From: Cupriavidus pauculus
GTDB taxonomy: Bacteria > Pseudomonadota > Gammaproteobacteria > Burkholderiales > Burkholderiaceae
Direction of reading: 5' to 3'
DNA: 64,000 nucleotides
Assembly: GCF_022179805.1 (NCBI RefSeq)
Contig: NZ_BPUO01000003.1
Coordinates: 248,001 to 312,000 of the forward strand
Part shown: piece after piece, positions 16,244-25,317 of the stretch
How positions within the stretch are numbered: the first letter of the stretch is position 1
Layout of the letters: each line of letters opens with the position of its first letter
The notes under the pieces: generated by a model
Seen by the model: only the letters and a program-made list of their open reading frames with translations
What the model was told of the DNA's origin: nothing
Database searches by the model: none
Program-made: the position numbers and the translations under genes

Positions 16244-17419
16244 TCAGAACTTGTGCCGCACGCCCACCGACACCCCCAGCATCGACGAGTTGCCATTGCC
16301 CAGTGCATAGCTGTTGCCCAGTGAGAGGCTATTGGCATAGGCAATCAACGCGGAGTCGAACATCAGCCCCGAGTTCTTGGCGTAGGCAGCGGAGAGGTAC
16401 ACGTCCGTGCGCTTGGACAAGTTGTAATCGGCAATCAGGTTGACCTGCCAGGGATTGGCTACGCTGGTATTGCCGAACACGTTGCGCACCTTGTCATAGT
16501 CGTATTCCAGCGTAAGGCTGAACGCGGGCGTGACCTGATAGATGCCGCCGACCCAGAAGAAGTCATCGCGCCCGATCGTCGCGCCCGCCGGCGTTTTGTT
16601 CTGCCCCCAGCGATAGCCGCCCATGATCCGCCCCCACGGCAGGCTGTAGCTGAGCGCCGCCGTGGCTTTCTTGAAGCTGCCGCTGCTGGCGCTGGTCGTC
16701 GTGCCAATCGAGGGATTGAACTGGTCGTAGGCGATGGCTGCCCACAGTGATCCGCCGGTATAAGTCAGCGATGCGCCGTAGGCACTATCCCTTTTCGCCT
16801 GGCCGGGTACTTCGCCATTGCCACCAATCGCCAGTCCCGTGGGCACGGTCTGCGGCAAGGCCAAACCCGTGCCAAACGAATAGTGCACGACGCCGGTGAA
16901 CGACCCGGCGTTCAAGGTGTACTTGATCGTGTTGTCTTCCCGGAAATTGGCGCCCGTGAACAGCGTGATGGGCTCGTACTGCGTAGCGAAGTACGCCGGC
17001 ACGAAGTTGACGATGCTGTCGAACAACGAGGTGTACTGGCGTCCCAGGCTGATCTGGCCATAGGTCGCGTTCTTGACACCGACGAACGCCTGCCGGCCGA
17101 ACAACCGGTTCGATTGCTGCATCGTGCCGTTGTCACCGCTGAAGCCGTTTTCAAGCACGAACACCGCCTGCGTGCCGCCGCCCAGATCCTCCACGCCACG
17201 GATGCCCCAGCGTGATCCGGACAAACCGCCCGAATTCAAGCGAACAACGTCGTGCCCGGGTCCCCGGTTGAACCCATTGGCCGCGGTCGGCACCGCGCCG
17301 ACGTGGTTGGCGTACTCGATGCTTGCGTCGATCACGCCGTAGAGCGTGACGCTCGATTGGGCCAATGCCGAACCCGAGCACACGGCCAGGGCAACTGCTG
17401 CAAAACGATTCAATTTCAC
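16244..17419 (-). CDS. Gram-negative porin
   Basis: A 391-residue outer-membrane porin with signal peptide (AVCSGSALAQ), then SSVTLYGVIDASIEYANHVG, SRWGIRGVEDLGGGTQAVF, LFGRQAFVGV and the terminal aromatic residue in VRHKF. It uses a GTG start; I chose the one at 17419 because GGAGA lies six bases away, though another GTG at 17422 is possible. The sequence is close to the porin at 5688 in loop layout (GAVPTAANGFN, EVPGQAKRDSAYGASL), indicating recent paralogy. Confidence 0.93.
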   Translation of the reverse strand: MKLNRFAAVALAVCSGSALAQSSVTLYGVIDASIEYANHVGAVPTAANGFNRGPGHDVVRLNSGGLSGSRWGIRGVEDLGGGTQAVFVLENGFSGDNGTMQQSNRLFGRQAFVGVKNATYGQISLGRQYTSLFDSIVNFVPAYFATQYEPITLFTGANFREDNTIKYTLNAGSFTGVVHYSFGTGLALPQTVPTGLAIGGNGEVPGQAKRDSAYGASLTYTGGSLWAAIAYDQFNPSIGTTTSASSGSFKKATAALSYSLPWGRIMGGYRWGQNKTPAGATIGRDDFFWVGGIYQVTPAFSLTLEYDYDKVRNVFGNTSVANPWQVNLIADYNLSKRTDVYLSAAYAKNSGLMFDSALIAYANSLSLGNSYALGNGNSSMLGVSVGVRHKF

Positions 17420-17539
17420 CACCGTCTCCTTTTTTGTCGTGATACATCTGGCTTGCGAGAATCGTCGGCGTCGTCGTCAGGACGAGCGCGGGCCGCACGC
17501 CGGCAGGCGTGCAGATGCCGTAGGGGGAGTTGGGGGAAG

Positions 17540-18724
17540 CTAGGGAGCGGCTGGGGCGGTACCCGCCGCAAGCGGAATCCACTGGAGATCGCGACCGACG
17601 ATCACCTTCCCCGAGAAGCCCTGGCTGGCCGCCGCCCATCGACGGGGGTCGCCGTCGGCGGGGGCCAGATGCGACAGGACCAGAGTCTTGACGTGGGCCG
17701 CTTCAGCAACGGCACCAACATCCGTCGCCGCCGTATGCGCATGCACCAGATGGTGCGCCTTGGCTTCCTGCGCGGCGTTCCGGGGCTTGGGGTACAGCGC
17801 GTCCACCCAGGCGGTATCGATGACTTCATGCACCAGCACATCGGCACCTTGCGCCAGCCGGATCAGATTGCGGTCCGGGCTGGTATCGCCCGAGAAGACA
17901 ACGGAGCCACTGGCGGTATCGAACCGGAAAGCAAATGCCGGATAAACGGGAGCATGGTTCACCAGCGTTGCCGTCACCCTGACGTTCTCGTCCCGGTAGA
18001 TTTCGAACGGCGCCATCGTCGGCGCGGGATCGCGGTCCGGGTCAACGTCAAGGCCGGCGGGCAGCGTGATGTCCATCACGTCGACGCGGCTATGAGGATT
18101 CGGCTTGCGGCTATCGAGGATGTTGTCGTTGATGTCCGCCGCAAACGCGCGGTACAGCGCCTCGGTCATGGCGACGGTGCCCGGCATCGGCTGCTCGGGC
18201 GCCACGACGTCGGCCATTCCGTCATGACCGCCACTCGCAGGTGGCAGCTTGCCGCGCGAGCCTGGCCCGATAACCTTGAGTTTCTGGCGCCGCTCGGCCA
18301 GGCCGTCCGATGCGCCGAACAACACCAGCGACGGATAGTCGACGATGTGGTCCGCGTGCATATGCGTGATGAACGCCGCCCGCAACGTTTCAAGGCCCCG
18401 CCCCGGCGGCGGCGCGCCCAGACCCGCCTGGAAATAGCGCCGCAGCCAGCCTGCGCCGAAATCGACCAGATAGACCTGGCTGTTGACCACCACGGCCGAG
18501 GATATGCCGGCGGACTGCGTGCCGCGCCATGACGTCCGGCCGCCGGCCGTGCCCAGCAGCACGACGCTGGCGCCACGTTGCGTCAATGAGTGGGAGAGCG
18601 GCTGTCCGCCCGGCTCCGCGCGAGACGGCGAAGCCAGCAGTGCAAGCGCCGCGCATGCCCCGGCAAGAAGCAGACGAATGCGGTTCGCCGGGCCGGCCGC
18701 TGCCGGCGTAGAAAGATCACGCAT
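17540..18724 (-). CDS. Exported metallo-beta-lactamase-fold hydrolase
   Basis: A 394-residue protein with a long basic-hydrophobic N-terminus (LLLAGACAALALLASPSRA) typical of an export signal. The MBL core follows: VVLLGTAGGRTSW, the metal motif HMHADH near residues 121-126, VVFSGDTSPDRNL, and SHLAPADGD. The overall pattern is RNase Z/arylsulfatase-like, and members hydrolyse esters, lactones or phosphodiesters in the periplasm. It is 15 bp downstream of the Bug gene on the same strand and may act on the compound bound by that receptor. The substrate is unknown. Confidence 0.85.
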   Translation of the reverse strand: MRDLSTPAAAGPANRIRLLLAGACAALALLASPSRAEPGGQPLSHSLTQRGASVVLLGTAGGRTSWRGTQSAGISSAVVVNSQVYLVDFGAGWLRRYFQAGLGAPPPGRGLETLRAAFITHMHADHIVDYPSLVLFGASDGLAERRQKLKVIGPGSRGKLPPASGGHDGMADVVAPEQPMPGTVAMTEALYRAFAADINDNILDSRKPNPHSRVDVMDITLPAGLDVDPDRDPAPTMAPFEIYRDENVRVTATLVNHAPVYPAFAFRFDTASGSVVFSGDTSPDRNLIRLAQGADVLVHEVIDTAWVDALYPKPRNAAQEAKAHHLVHAHTAATDVGAVAEAAHVKTLVLSHLAPADGDPRRWAAASQGFSGKVIVGRDLQWIPLAAGTAPAAP

Positions 18725-18739
18725 GGGTTCTCCGAAGGG

Positions 18740-19696
18740 TCATTCCGGCTTCACGCCGGCGTCCGAAATCACCTTCTCCCAGCGGAGCTTCTCGGCTTCG
18801 ATGAACTTCGCACCGTCCGGCCGCGACATCGGCATCGGATAGGTGCCCAGGTCCTTGAGCCGGTCGACAAACGGCTGCTGCGTCAATGACTGGTTGACGG
18901 CGGCGTTGACGCGATCCAGCACCGGTACCGGCGTGCCCTTGGGCGCGAAGATCGTGAACCACCCCTTGGCGACAAGACCGGGCGCCACATCCTTGGCCAG
19001 CGGAATGCCCTCCAGGCCAGGCAGGTTCGTATCGGCTGTCACGGCCAGCGCCTTCAGGCGACCGCCACGCACCAGCGGCACCAGCGGCGCGATGCCATCG
19101 ACATAGATCGGGATATCGCCCTTCACCACGGCCTGGATCGCCTGCGTCGTTCCGCTGAAACTTACCTGCCGGAACTTGGCCTTCTGCAACTGCCCCATCA
19201 TCTCCGCCGTCAGGTGCGGCACCGAGCCACGGGTCGGGCTGCCGATCACCACATCGTCAGGGTGTGCCTTGGCGTCCTTGATGACGTCGCCGAGGTTCTT
19301 GTACGGCGTGGCGGGACCTGCCACGAACATCATCGGCGTGTACGCCAGCGTCGCGGCCACTTCGGTGTCGCGCTGGATATCGAATTTGGCCTCCTTGTAC
19401 ATCACGGGCGTCGTGACAGCCGCCGCTGCGTGAAACAGCACAAGCGTGTAGCCATCGGCCGGCGCCTGCTTGAGCGCGCTCATCGCCACGATGCCGTTCC
19501 CGCCAGGCTTGTTCTCCACGATCACCTGCTGCTTCCAGGTGTTGGTGAGCCGTTCGGCAACCTGCCGGGCGATGATGTCCGGCGCACTGCCCGCGATCGA
19601 CGGCACCAGAATCCGGACCAGCTTGTCGGGGTACGTGCTGGCAAGGGCCGGGACGGCCATGGCTAGCAGCGTCAGTGCGAGAAAGGGGCGTTTCAT
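18740..19696 (-). CDS. Bug/TctC periplasmic substrate-binding protein
   Basis: A 318-residue receptor with signal peptide (ALTLLAMAVPALAS), then TYPDKLVRILVPSIAGSAP, VIVENKPGGNGIVAMS, YKNLGDVIKDAKAHPDD and LPGLEGIPLAKDVAPG. GGAGACAATATG places the start. It lies directly downstream of the TTATTTGA operator pair (19741-19799) and upstream of the MBL hydrolase gene. The operator links it to the aromatic-CoA operon and to the porin at 28491, so it may help take up the same substrate. Confidence 0.92.
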   Translation of the reverse strand: MKRPFLALTLLAMAVPALASTYPDKLVRILVPSIAGSAPDIIARQVAERLTNTWKQQVIVENKPGGNGIVAMSALKQAPADGYTLVLFHAAAAVTTPVMYKEAKFDIQRDTEVAATLAYTPMMFVAGPATPYKNLGDVIKDAKAHPDDVVIGSPTRGSVPHLTAEMMGQLQKAKFRQVSFSGTTQAIQAVVKGDIPIYVDGIAPLVPLVRGGRLKALAVTADTNLPGLEGIPLAKDVAPGLVAKGWFTIFAPKGTPVPVLDRVNAAVNQSLTQQPFVDRLKDLGTYPMPMSRPDGAKFIEAEKLRWEKVISDAGVKPE

Positions 19697-19740
19697 ATTG
19701 TCTCCACGTCTGGCGTACCGGTGACTCCATCGTCGCGGCA

Positions 19741-19799
19741 CTTATTTGATATACAGTCAAATAAGGATTGTAGTTTTATTGACTGCATCTCAAATAAGG
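19741..19799. promoter_or_regulatory. Pair of TTATTTGA operators upstream of Bug gene
   Basis: A perfect palindrome CTTATTTGA-N7-TCAAATAAG spans 19741-19765. A second, weaker copy (TTATTGA, 7-nt spacer, TCAAATAAG) spans 19776-19798. The same palindrome precedes the operon at 28321 and the porin at 29549. It lies between the TetR gene (stop at 19854) and the Bug start (19696). Confidence 0.8.
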
Positions 19800-19853
19800 A
19801 CATACCACTAGCAGCGTGGCCGTGCGGTATCGGGACGACGATGGTCCCGCCGA

Positions 19854-20660
19854 TTACGCGGAACGTGCGCTTTTCTTCTTTACGGGTTTTGCGTCGCGCT
19901 GCCAGCCTTCGATGCCATCGAGCGTGAAGCGCAGACCTTCCTCGAAGGCGGTATCCGAGGACAGATGCGAGAACGCCTGGCTAACGAAGCGTGCACCAGG
20001 ATACTGTTCGGCCGATACCGACTCCAGCTTGTTCTGGATAAAGGCCTGGTGATAGGCCGGCAGTTGGCGCGAGGCTTCGGCCATGCTCGCCGCGACGAGA
20101 TATTGCGCCAGCAAGTGGTAGCCCAACGCGACCTGTTCGGAAGAGAAGCCGCCCTGCATGATGGCCGACGTCATGCGGTTGAAGAACTCCAGGCCATAGT
20201 CGGTTTCACCGGGCTGCACGTCCTGAAACAGGCGATACCGGTTGTGCGAGGCCACGTAGTTGCTGACACCGGGATTTTCCACCGCCACCTGGAAGCTGAG
20301 CCGCGCGATGCGCTCCACATCCGCGCGCCAGTCTCCGGTCAGCGGTGGGATGCGCAGCGTACGCTGGCGGTAGTAGTCGTTCAGGACACCCGACACGAGT
20401 TGATCGCGACCGCCCAGGTAATAGTGGATCAGCCCCGGTGCCACGCCAAAGTCCTTGGCAAGCTGGACCATCGAGATCTGGTCCAGCGGCATGGTTTTTG
20501 TCAGGTTGATCGCATGCTGCAGGATCGTCGTGCGGCTGAGCATGGGCTCGGCGCCAATCGGAGATTCCGTCTTGGGCGGCCGGCCACGGCGGCGCGGCAC
20601 CGGATTGGGTGTGGGCTGGACGGCAACCTTTGCAGCAGGCGACTTGCGGGCAGCAGGCAT
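19854..20660 (-). CDS. TetR family regulator of the aryl-CoA operon
   Basis: A 268-residue TetR-type regulator with a long, basic, proline-rich N-terminal tail (VPRRRGRPPKTES) ahead of the HTH (LQHAINLTKTMPLDQIS, then VQLAKDFGVAPGLIHYYLGG) and a helical sensor domain. It is the last gene after the MFS gene (82-bp gap) and directly precedes the operator pair. I infer that it recognises TTATTTGA-N7-TCAAATAA at three promoters. Ligand and sign of control are unknown, although the overlap with the -35 elements favours repression. Confidence 0.86.
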   Translation of the reverse strand: MPAARKSPAAKVAVQPTPNPVPRRRGRPPKTESPIGAEPMLSRTTILQHAINLTKTMPLDQISMVQLAKDFGVAPGLIHYYLGGRDQLVSGVLNDYYRQRTLRIPPLTGDWRADVERIARLSFQVAVENPGVSNYVASHNRYRLFQDVQPGETDYGLEFFNRMTSAIMQGGFSSEQVALGYHLLAQYLVAASMAEASRQLPAYHQAFIQNKLESVSAEQYPGARFVSQAFSHLSSDTAFEEGLRFTLDGIEGWQRDAKPVKKKSARSA

Positions 20661-20742
20661 GGGCGTTGGAATGGGCCGACTCGAAATTGGTAGTGTGACA
20701 ATTCTATCCCCGATCGCGCCCGATGCCACGCGCCGGCATGCC

Positions 20743-21978
20743 TTAAGCGGACGCCGCCGCCGTCACGCGCTGCCCTTCCACGGCTTCCCTGTAGCGTCCG
20801 AGCGACAGGACCAGCACGGCGGCGGCCAGCAACATGCAGGGCAGCACCAGCAACGGCACATCGTAGCTGCCATGCCGGTCGAACCAGGCGCCCAGCCCGA
20901 TCGGGCCAATCACCGCACCCAGACCGTAACCGGAGAACGCAATGCCGAACAGCGAGCCGAACGAGGCGAGGCCGAAATAAGACCGCACCAGATAGGAAAT
21001 CAGGTCGCCTTCCGCCCCGATTGTCAGGCCAATCAGCGTGGTGGCCACCAGCAACGCGCCGTAGTCATGCGTCCCGCGCAGCAGGAATACGCCGATGGCG
21101 CCGCCGACGAAAAATACGCTGGCCACCAGCGGCGCATGGATCTTGTCGATCAGCAGCCCGGTAAGCAGCCGTCCGACCAGCAGCCCGACACCGACCATCG
21201 ACGCACTGCGCGCGGCCATGGCTGCATCGAAGCCACGATCGGCAAACAGCGAGGGCAGATGCGGCCCCAGCGACAAGGTAGCCGCCGAGCTGAGCACGAA
21301 CACCACCCAGATCGCCCAGAGCCGATAGCTGCGCAGCGCTACCGGCAGCGCCACGCCTTCCGGCGCCTGCCGGGCGCGACGGGTGCCGGCAAAGCGCTCC
21401 CGCAGCAGCGCACAGGCCACCAGCGAGAGCACGACGGAACCGGCACCGAGGCCGACGTAAGCCATGCGCCAGCTAAACGTCGTGACAAGGAATTGCGCCG
21501 TGATTGGCAAGATGACGGTGCCCGCGCCAAGGCCGCACATGGCGATACCCAGCGCCAGGCCCAGCCGACGATCGAACCACTGCGGCAGCACCGCAAGGTA
21601 GCCCAGCACCGAGGTGGCCGCGCCAGACACGCCAACCACGACCGACAACGCCACCCACATCAGCATGCTGCCGTTCTGCAGTGACATCGCGGCCGTGGCC
21701 AGTCCGAAGACGATTGCCGAACACACAATGACGCGGCGGATGCCGAACCGGTCCATCATCGCGCCCACGATGGGACTGACAATGGCGAGCCCGAACATCG
21801 ACGCCGCATACGACAGCGACGCCTGCGAGCGCCCCCAGCCGAACTCCGCGGCCAGCGGCCTGACGAAAACGCCAGCCGTGGCATTGAACAAGGGGGCGTA
21901 TCCAGCCAGCATGCCGAGGGCGGCGCCGAGGATCACGCTTGCATAAATCCAGCCGGATGCGCGGGGGGCGTCTTGCAT
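20743..21978 (-). CDS. MFS transporter
   Basis: A 411-residue inner-membrane protein with 12 predicted hydrophobic segments. It has the N-domain motif MMDRFGIRRV, the segment GYLAVLPQWFDRRLGLALGIAM and, in the C-domain, GLLIDKIHAP. It resembles oxalate/formate-antiporter-like and monocarboxylate-type MFS proteins. GGAGACCCCGAT places the ATG at 21978. It is the seventh gene of the operon starting at 28321 and probably carries the substrate or a product of that pathway. Confidence 0.88.
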   Translation of the reverse strand: MQDAPRASGWIYASVILGAALGMLAGYAPLFNATAGVFVRPLAAEFGWGRSQASLSYAASMFGLAIVSPIVGAMMDRFGIRRVIVCSAIVFGLATAAMSLQNGSMLMWVALSVVVGVSGAATSVLGYLAVLPQWFDRRLGLALGIAMCGLGAGTVILPITAQFLVTTFSWRMAYVGLGAGSVVLSLVACALLRERFAGTRRARQAPEGVALPVALRSYRLWAIWVVFVLSSAATLSLGPHLPSLFADRGFDAAMAARSASMVGVGLLVGRLLTGLLIDKIHAPLVASVFFVGGAIGVFLLRGTHDYGALLVATTLIGLTIGAEGDLISYLVRSYFGLASFGSLFGIAFSGYGLGAVIGPIGLGAWFDRHGSYDVPLLVLPCMLLAAAVLVLSLGRYREAVEGQRVTAAASA

Positions 21979-22042
21979 ATCGGGGTCTCCGTGGTCGTGG
22001 CGCCGCCTTTCGTGGGCGGCTGCCTTGTGGATGGGCGGAAGC

Positions 22043-22801
22043 TCAGCGCAGCCCGGTCTGGCTGCCCAGGTAGGCGCCGGCACCCGGCGCCGTGGCTTCC
22101 AGCCCGAGCCGGCGCAGCATCTGCCGCACGGTGCAGGCCGCCGTCGATGTCACCGGAATGCCCAGCGCTTGCTGTGCGGGCTCGATGGCCGCCAGCGACG
22201 GCATCTGCACACAGGCGGACAAGACCACGGTGTCGACGCCGCGCGTGTCCAGGCGCTTGACGTCCTGAAGCAACTGCAGCGGGTCGCGCTCACCGACTTC
22301 CAGGTTGTCGAGGATCGAGAAATTGATCACGTCCTTGACCTCGATCCCCTCGTGCTCGATGTACTCGACCACGGTCCGGGTCAGCGCATCGCTGTAGGGC
22401 GCCATCAGCGAGATGCGCCGCGCGCCGAAGTCCTTCAATTCCTCCACCAACGCACCCGCCGACGTCATGATCTGCGGACGGTACGGTGCATCGCCAAGGG
22501 CGGCACCGAGATCCTCGATGACCTGGCGGTGATACCCCTTGCCCATGCACATGGTGGCTACCAGGCACGCCGTGCTCATGACGTCCACGCGCGCATCGGC
22601 CAGTTCCAGCGCGCAGCGGCCCATGTCACGGTTCATCCGCTCCAGCTCCTCGGCCACCACGCGATGCATGCGCACGCGACTCGCGTGGAAACTGAATTGC
22701 TCGGGCAGCACCTGCATGCGCGACTGGAAGATGGCGGGGACTTCGCGCTCCATCGTGATATTGGAGCTGGGCACGATCTGCCCGATTCGATACTTCGACA
22801 T
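22043..22801 (-). CDS. Maleate isomerase-like (Asp/Glu racemase superfamily) protein
   Basis: A 252-residue protein of the arylmalonate decarboxylase/maleate cis-trans isomerase group. It begins YRIGQIVPSSNITMEREVP, with an N-terminal cysteine site near MSTACLVATMCMG and a C-terminal VVLSACVQMPSL. In maleate isomerase two cysteines isomerise maleate to fumarate, and both positions appear to be kept (STAC and LSAC). It sits in the aryl-CoA operon, so fumarate formation from a C4 ring-fission fragment is plausible. A related racemase role cannot be excluded. Confidence 0.82.
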   Translation of the reverse strand: MSKYRIGQIVPSSNITMEREVPAIFQSRMQVLPEQFSFHASRVRMHRVVAEELERMNRDMGRCALELADARVDVMSTACLVATMCMGKGYHRQVIEDLGAALGDAPYRPQIMTSAGALVEELKDFGARRISLMAPYSDALTRTVVEYIEHEGIEVKDVINFSILDNLEVGERDPLQLLQDVKRLDTRGVDTVVLSACVQMPSLAAIEPAQQALGIPVTSTAACTVRQMLRRLGLEATAPGAGAYLGSQTGLR

Positions 22802-22822
22802 GGATTAATTCCGGAAAACAGT

Positions 22823-23272
22823 TCAGGGGGCTGGCGACAGGAAGCGGTTCAGCACCGCGCGCAGCGAGTCGGGAATGGGCGTGCCTTCGCGGCGGTCCAG
22901 CCGCACGCAGATCGGCGAGAACATCGCGTCGAAGACCGGCGTGCCATCGGGCCGGCGAGCACGGCAGCGGATGTCGAACGATCGGGTACGGATGGCCTCG
23001 ACGCTGCAGGTAATATCGATGACATCGTCAGGCCAGAGCGTGCCGATGAATTCGAAGCGCATGGCCTTGCATGGCGTGCCGACGCCGTGGGCCTCGCCCA
23101 ACCTGCCCTCGCCGCCCGCCATGTGCGCGGTGTAGAGGCCGACCGCGCCAAGCAGGTAGTCGGTGAAGCGACCCGTGTAGACCACGCCGGCCGGATCGCA
23201 ATCGCCCCAGCGCACCGTCCGCCTGACGACGAACGGGCTATCGCTGAGCACATACTCTGTGGCACGCATCAT
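22823..23272 (-). CDS. Hotdog-fold acyl-CoA thioesterase (4-hydroxybenzoyl-CoA thioesterase-like)
   Basis: A 149-residue hotdog protein with the motif RWGDCDPAGVVYTGRFTDY, in which the Asp is the likely catalytic residue, and FEFIGTLWPDDVIDITC. It belongs with the 4-hydroxybenzoyl-CoA thioesterases. Its ATG overlaps the stop of the flavin hydroxylase gene (ATGATG around 23269-23272), so the two are translationally coupled. It should release a free hydroxylated acid from the CoA thioester made by the ligase and hydroxylase next to it. Confidence 0.9.
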   Translation of the reverse strand: MMRATEYVLSDSPFVVRRTVRWGDCDPAGVVYTGRFTDYLLGAVGLYTAHMAGGEGRLGEAHGVGTPCKAMRFEFIGTLWPDDVIDITCSVEAIRTRSFDIRCRARRPDGTPVFDAMFSPICVRLDRREGTPIPDSLRAVLNRFLSPAP

Positions 23273-24429
23273 GACTGGCCAGCGGCCGCCACGGACGCGA
23301 CACCGCCGGCGGCCAGTTCGGCCATCAGCGCGGGAAACTGCGCGCGCAGGCGCTCGGCGTCAACGCGACCAGTACGCGTCATGAAGCGGAACACAAACTC
23401 GTGAGGCGTCGGCAGATCCATCCATTCCCGGATGCGCTCGTACCAGTTGTAGGACGCCTCCGAGGCACTGATCAGTTTGGCCTTCTCCGGCTTGCGCACG
23501 GCCTCGTACTGCTCCAGCGCGGCCGGCACGTCACCGGGGTGAGCGACGATGGCATCGGCCAGGGCCATGGCGTCCTCCATGGCGATCCGGGTACCCGAGC
23601 CGATCGAGAAATGTGCGCTGGTCAGCGCATCGCCAATCAGCACCTGCTTGCCCACATGCCAGTTGGCATTGAGGATCACCGGAAACTGGCGCCAGATCGA
23701 GTTGTTCGACACCAGCCCGTGACCGGCCAGTTCCGGGGCGAAGACGGTTTCGAACAGGGCCTGCCGCGCTTCCGCGCTCATTTCCTCCATGCCGAAGTCC
23801 ACCCAGGTCTGGTGATCGCACTCGGCCACGAACGTGCTCATCGAATCCGAGTATGGGTAGTAATGAGCCACGAAGTAGCCACCCTCGTGCTTGCGGAAGA
23901 CCAGCGCCGGGCTGGTGAAAGGCTTGGCCACGCCGAACCACGCGAAGTGGTTCGTCAGCATGCGCCGCGTCGTGCCGAAGGCCTCTTCGTTGGCCGCGCG
24001 CAACTGCGAGCCGATGCCGTCGGCACCGACGACGATGTCGGCATCGAGCGCATCGAAATCGGCAATGCGCTGGTTGTAGGCGACTCGCACGCCGAGTTCC
24101 TTCGCACGCGTCTGCAGCACCGACAGCAGGCTGATGCGCGGAATGGCGCCGCCGCCGGCGCCCGGCTTCTTCATGACGATGGGATGCTCGTGGCTGACGA
24201 TCGAATGCTGGTCGTTGAAGCGCATGGCCTGCGCCAGGCGGTCCACCACGACCGGCGACGCCGAGCGCAGGTTCGACATGCCGGTATCGGCCAGCACCAC
24301 GCCGAAGCCGAACGTCGCGTCTTCGGGATTCTGTTCGAAGACGTCGATGTCGACATCCGCCATGCGCTCCTTCAGCAGGATCGACAGGAACAGACCCGAA
24401 GGTCCGCCGCCAATGATCGCGACCTTCAT
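23269..24429 (-). CDS. FAD-dependent monooxygenase of the aryl-CoA hydroxylase type
   Basis: A 386-residue group A flavoprotein monooxygenase: the GxGxxG motif AIIGGGPSGLFLSILL at the N-terminus, VVGADGIGSQLR in the middle and IGDALTSAHFSIGSGTRIAM near residue 285. The HFSIGSGT segment is the version found in salicylyl-CoA 5-hydroxylase and in the N-terminal half of 2-aminobenzoyl-CoA monooxygenase/reductase, rather than the plain DAAH seen in other members. The adjacent CoA ligase and thioesterase support a CoA-thioester substrate. Start and stop overlap neighbours by 4 bp on both sides. Confidence 0.88.
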   Translation of the reverse strand: MKVAIIGGGPSGLFLSILLKERMADVDIDVFEQNPEDATFGFGVVLADTGMSNLRSASPVVVDRLAQAMRFNDQHSIVSHEHPIVMKKPGAGGGAIPRISLLSVLQTRAKELGVRVAYNQRIADFDALDADIVVGADGIGSQLRAANEEAFGTTRRMLTNHFAWFGVAKPFTSPALVFRKHEGGYFVAHYYPYSDSMSTFVAECDHQTWVDFGMEEMSAEARQALFETVFAPELAGHGLVSNNSIWRQFPVILNANWHVGKQVLIGDALTSAHFSIGSGTRIAMEDAMALADAIVAHPGDVPAALEQYEAVRKPEKAKLISASEASYNWYERIREWMDLPTPHEFVFRFMTRTGRVDAERLRAQFPALMAELAAGGVASVAAAGQS

Positions 24430-25304
24430 TGCGCGTCTCCCGGTGCCACCACCAGCGCATCCATGTCGAACTGCCGGATGTTGCCCGCCAGGCCACCCGT
24501 CAACGCGCCGTACCAGACCGCAGGCTTGAAACCCAGTTCCTTGCGGCGGAATTGCAGCGTCGGGTTGCCGTCGATGCGCACATAGCCATTGCCGACTGCC
24601 GTGGTCTGGTAGCCATCGGTCTTGCGAGCCACATCGATCAGCGGTGCGAACTCGGGCACGTCGAGCACGTAGACCGACGCCTTGCCGCTGCTCGGCACGG
24701 CCTGCTCGATGCGCTCGGCCTTGCGCTGCCAGACCGACTCGATGGAGGCAAATTCCGCACCCTTGTCGCGGGCGCGTTCGAGTTCGATGGCCGAGTCGAT
24801 CGTGAACGCGGCATCCTGCATGTCGGCATCGCTGAACGGGCGCACCTGCCACGTGATCTCGATCGGGTAGCCATTCGGATCGTTGAAGTAGATTGACTCG
24901 ATGACCTCATGGCGGATCTGATAGCGCAGCGGAATGCCAACGGCCTCCACGCGCTGGCGCCATTGCAGCAGCTCTGCCTCGTCGCGCACGCGCCATGCAG
25001 TGTGGGTGGCACGATCCTGGTAGTGCTCGCGCACGGTCAGCCACTCCGGCCGCTCGGTGCCGATGTAGTAGAAGAACGCGATGGTGCTGCCGTTGCCGCT
25101 CTCGAAGAAGAAGTGCAGGAAGTCCGCGTGGTTGTCAGGCCCCCAACCCTTTGCCGAGATGGCGTGTACCAGCGGCAGGCCCAGCAGGTCGCGGTAGAAG
25201 TGCACGGTTTCCGCAAGCTTCCAGGTGGGACGGGCGGTATGATGCACGCCATGCAGTGCGACGACGGGTACGTTGGCTTGAGCGCCTTGCGTGGAATGGT
25301 TCAT
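24426..25304 (-). CDS. VOC-family extradiol dioxygenase-like protein
   Basis: A 292-residue protein whose first 155 residues form a VOC metal domain: LHGVHHTARPTWKLAETVHF, a second His in RATHTAWRV (His101) and Glu149 in GYPIEITW, a 2-His-1-carboxylate set. The remaining 135 residues are less recognisable and include VYVLDVPEFAPLIDVARKTD and VWYGALTGGLAGNIRQFD. It is tightly packed between the ligase and the hydroxylase. Ring cleavage of a dihydroxylated product is a reasonable role, but the family also holds non-oxygenase members. Confidence 0.72.
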   Translation of the reverse strand: MNHSTQGAQANVPVVALHGVHHTARPTWKLAETVHFYRDLLGLPLVHAISAKGWGPDNHADFLHFFFESGNGSTIAFFYYIGTERPEWLTVREHYQDRATHTAWRVRDEAELLQWRQRVEAVGIPLRYQIRHEVIESIYFNDPNGYPIEITWQVRPFSDADMQDAAFTIDSAIELERARDKGAEFASIESVWQRKAERIEQAVPSSGKASVYVLDVPEFAPLIDVARKTDGYQTTAVGNGYVRIDGNPTLQFRRKELGFKPAVWYGALTGGLAGNIRQFDMDALVVAPGDAQ

Positions 25305-25317
25305 GTCTCTTCCTTCT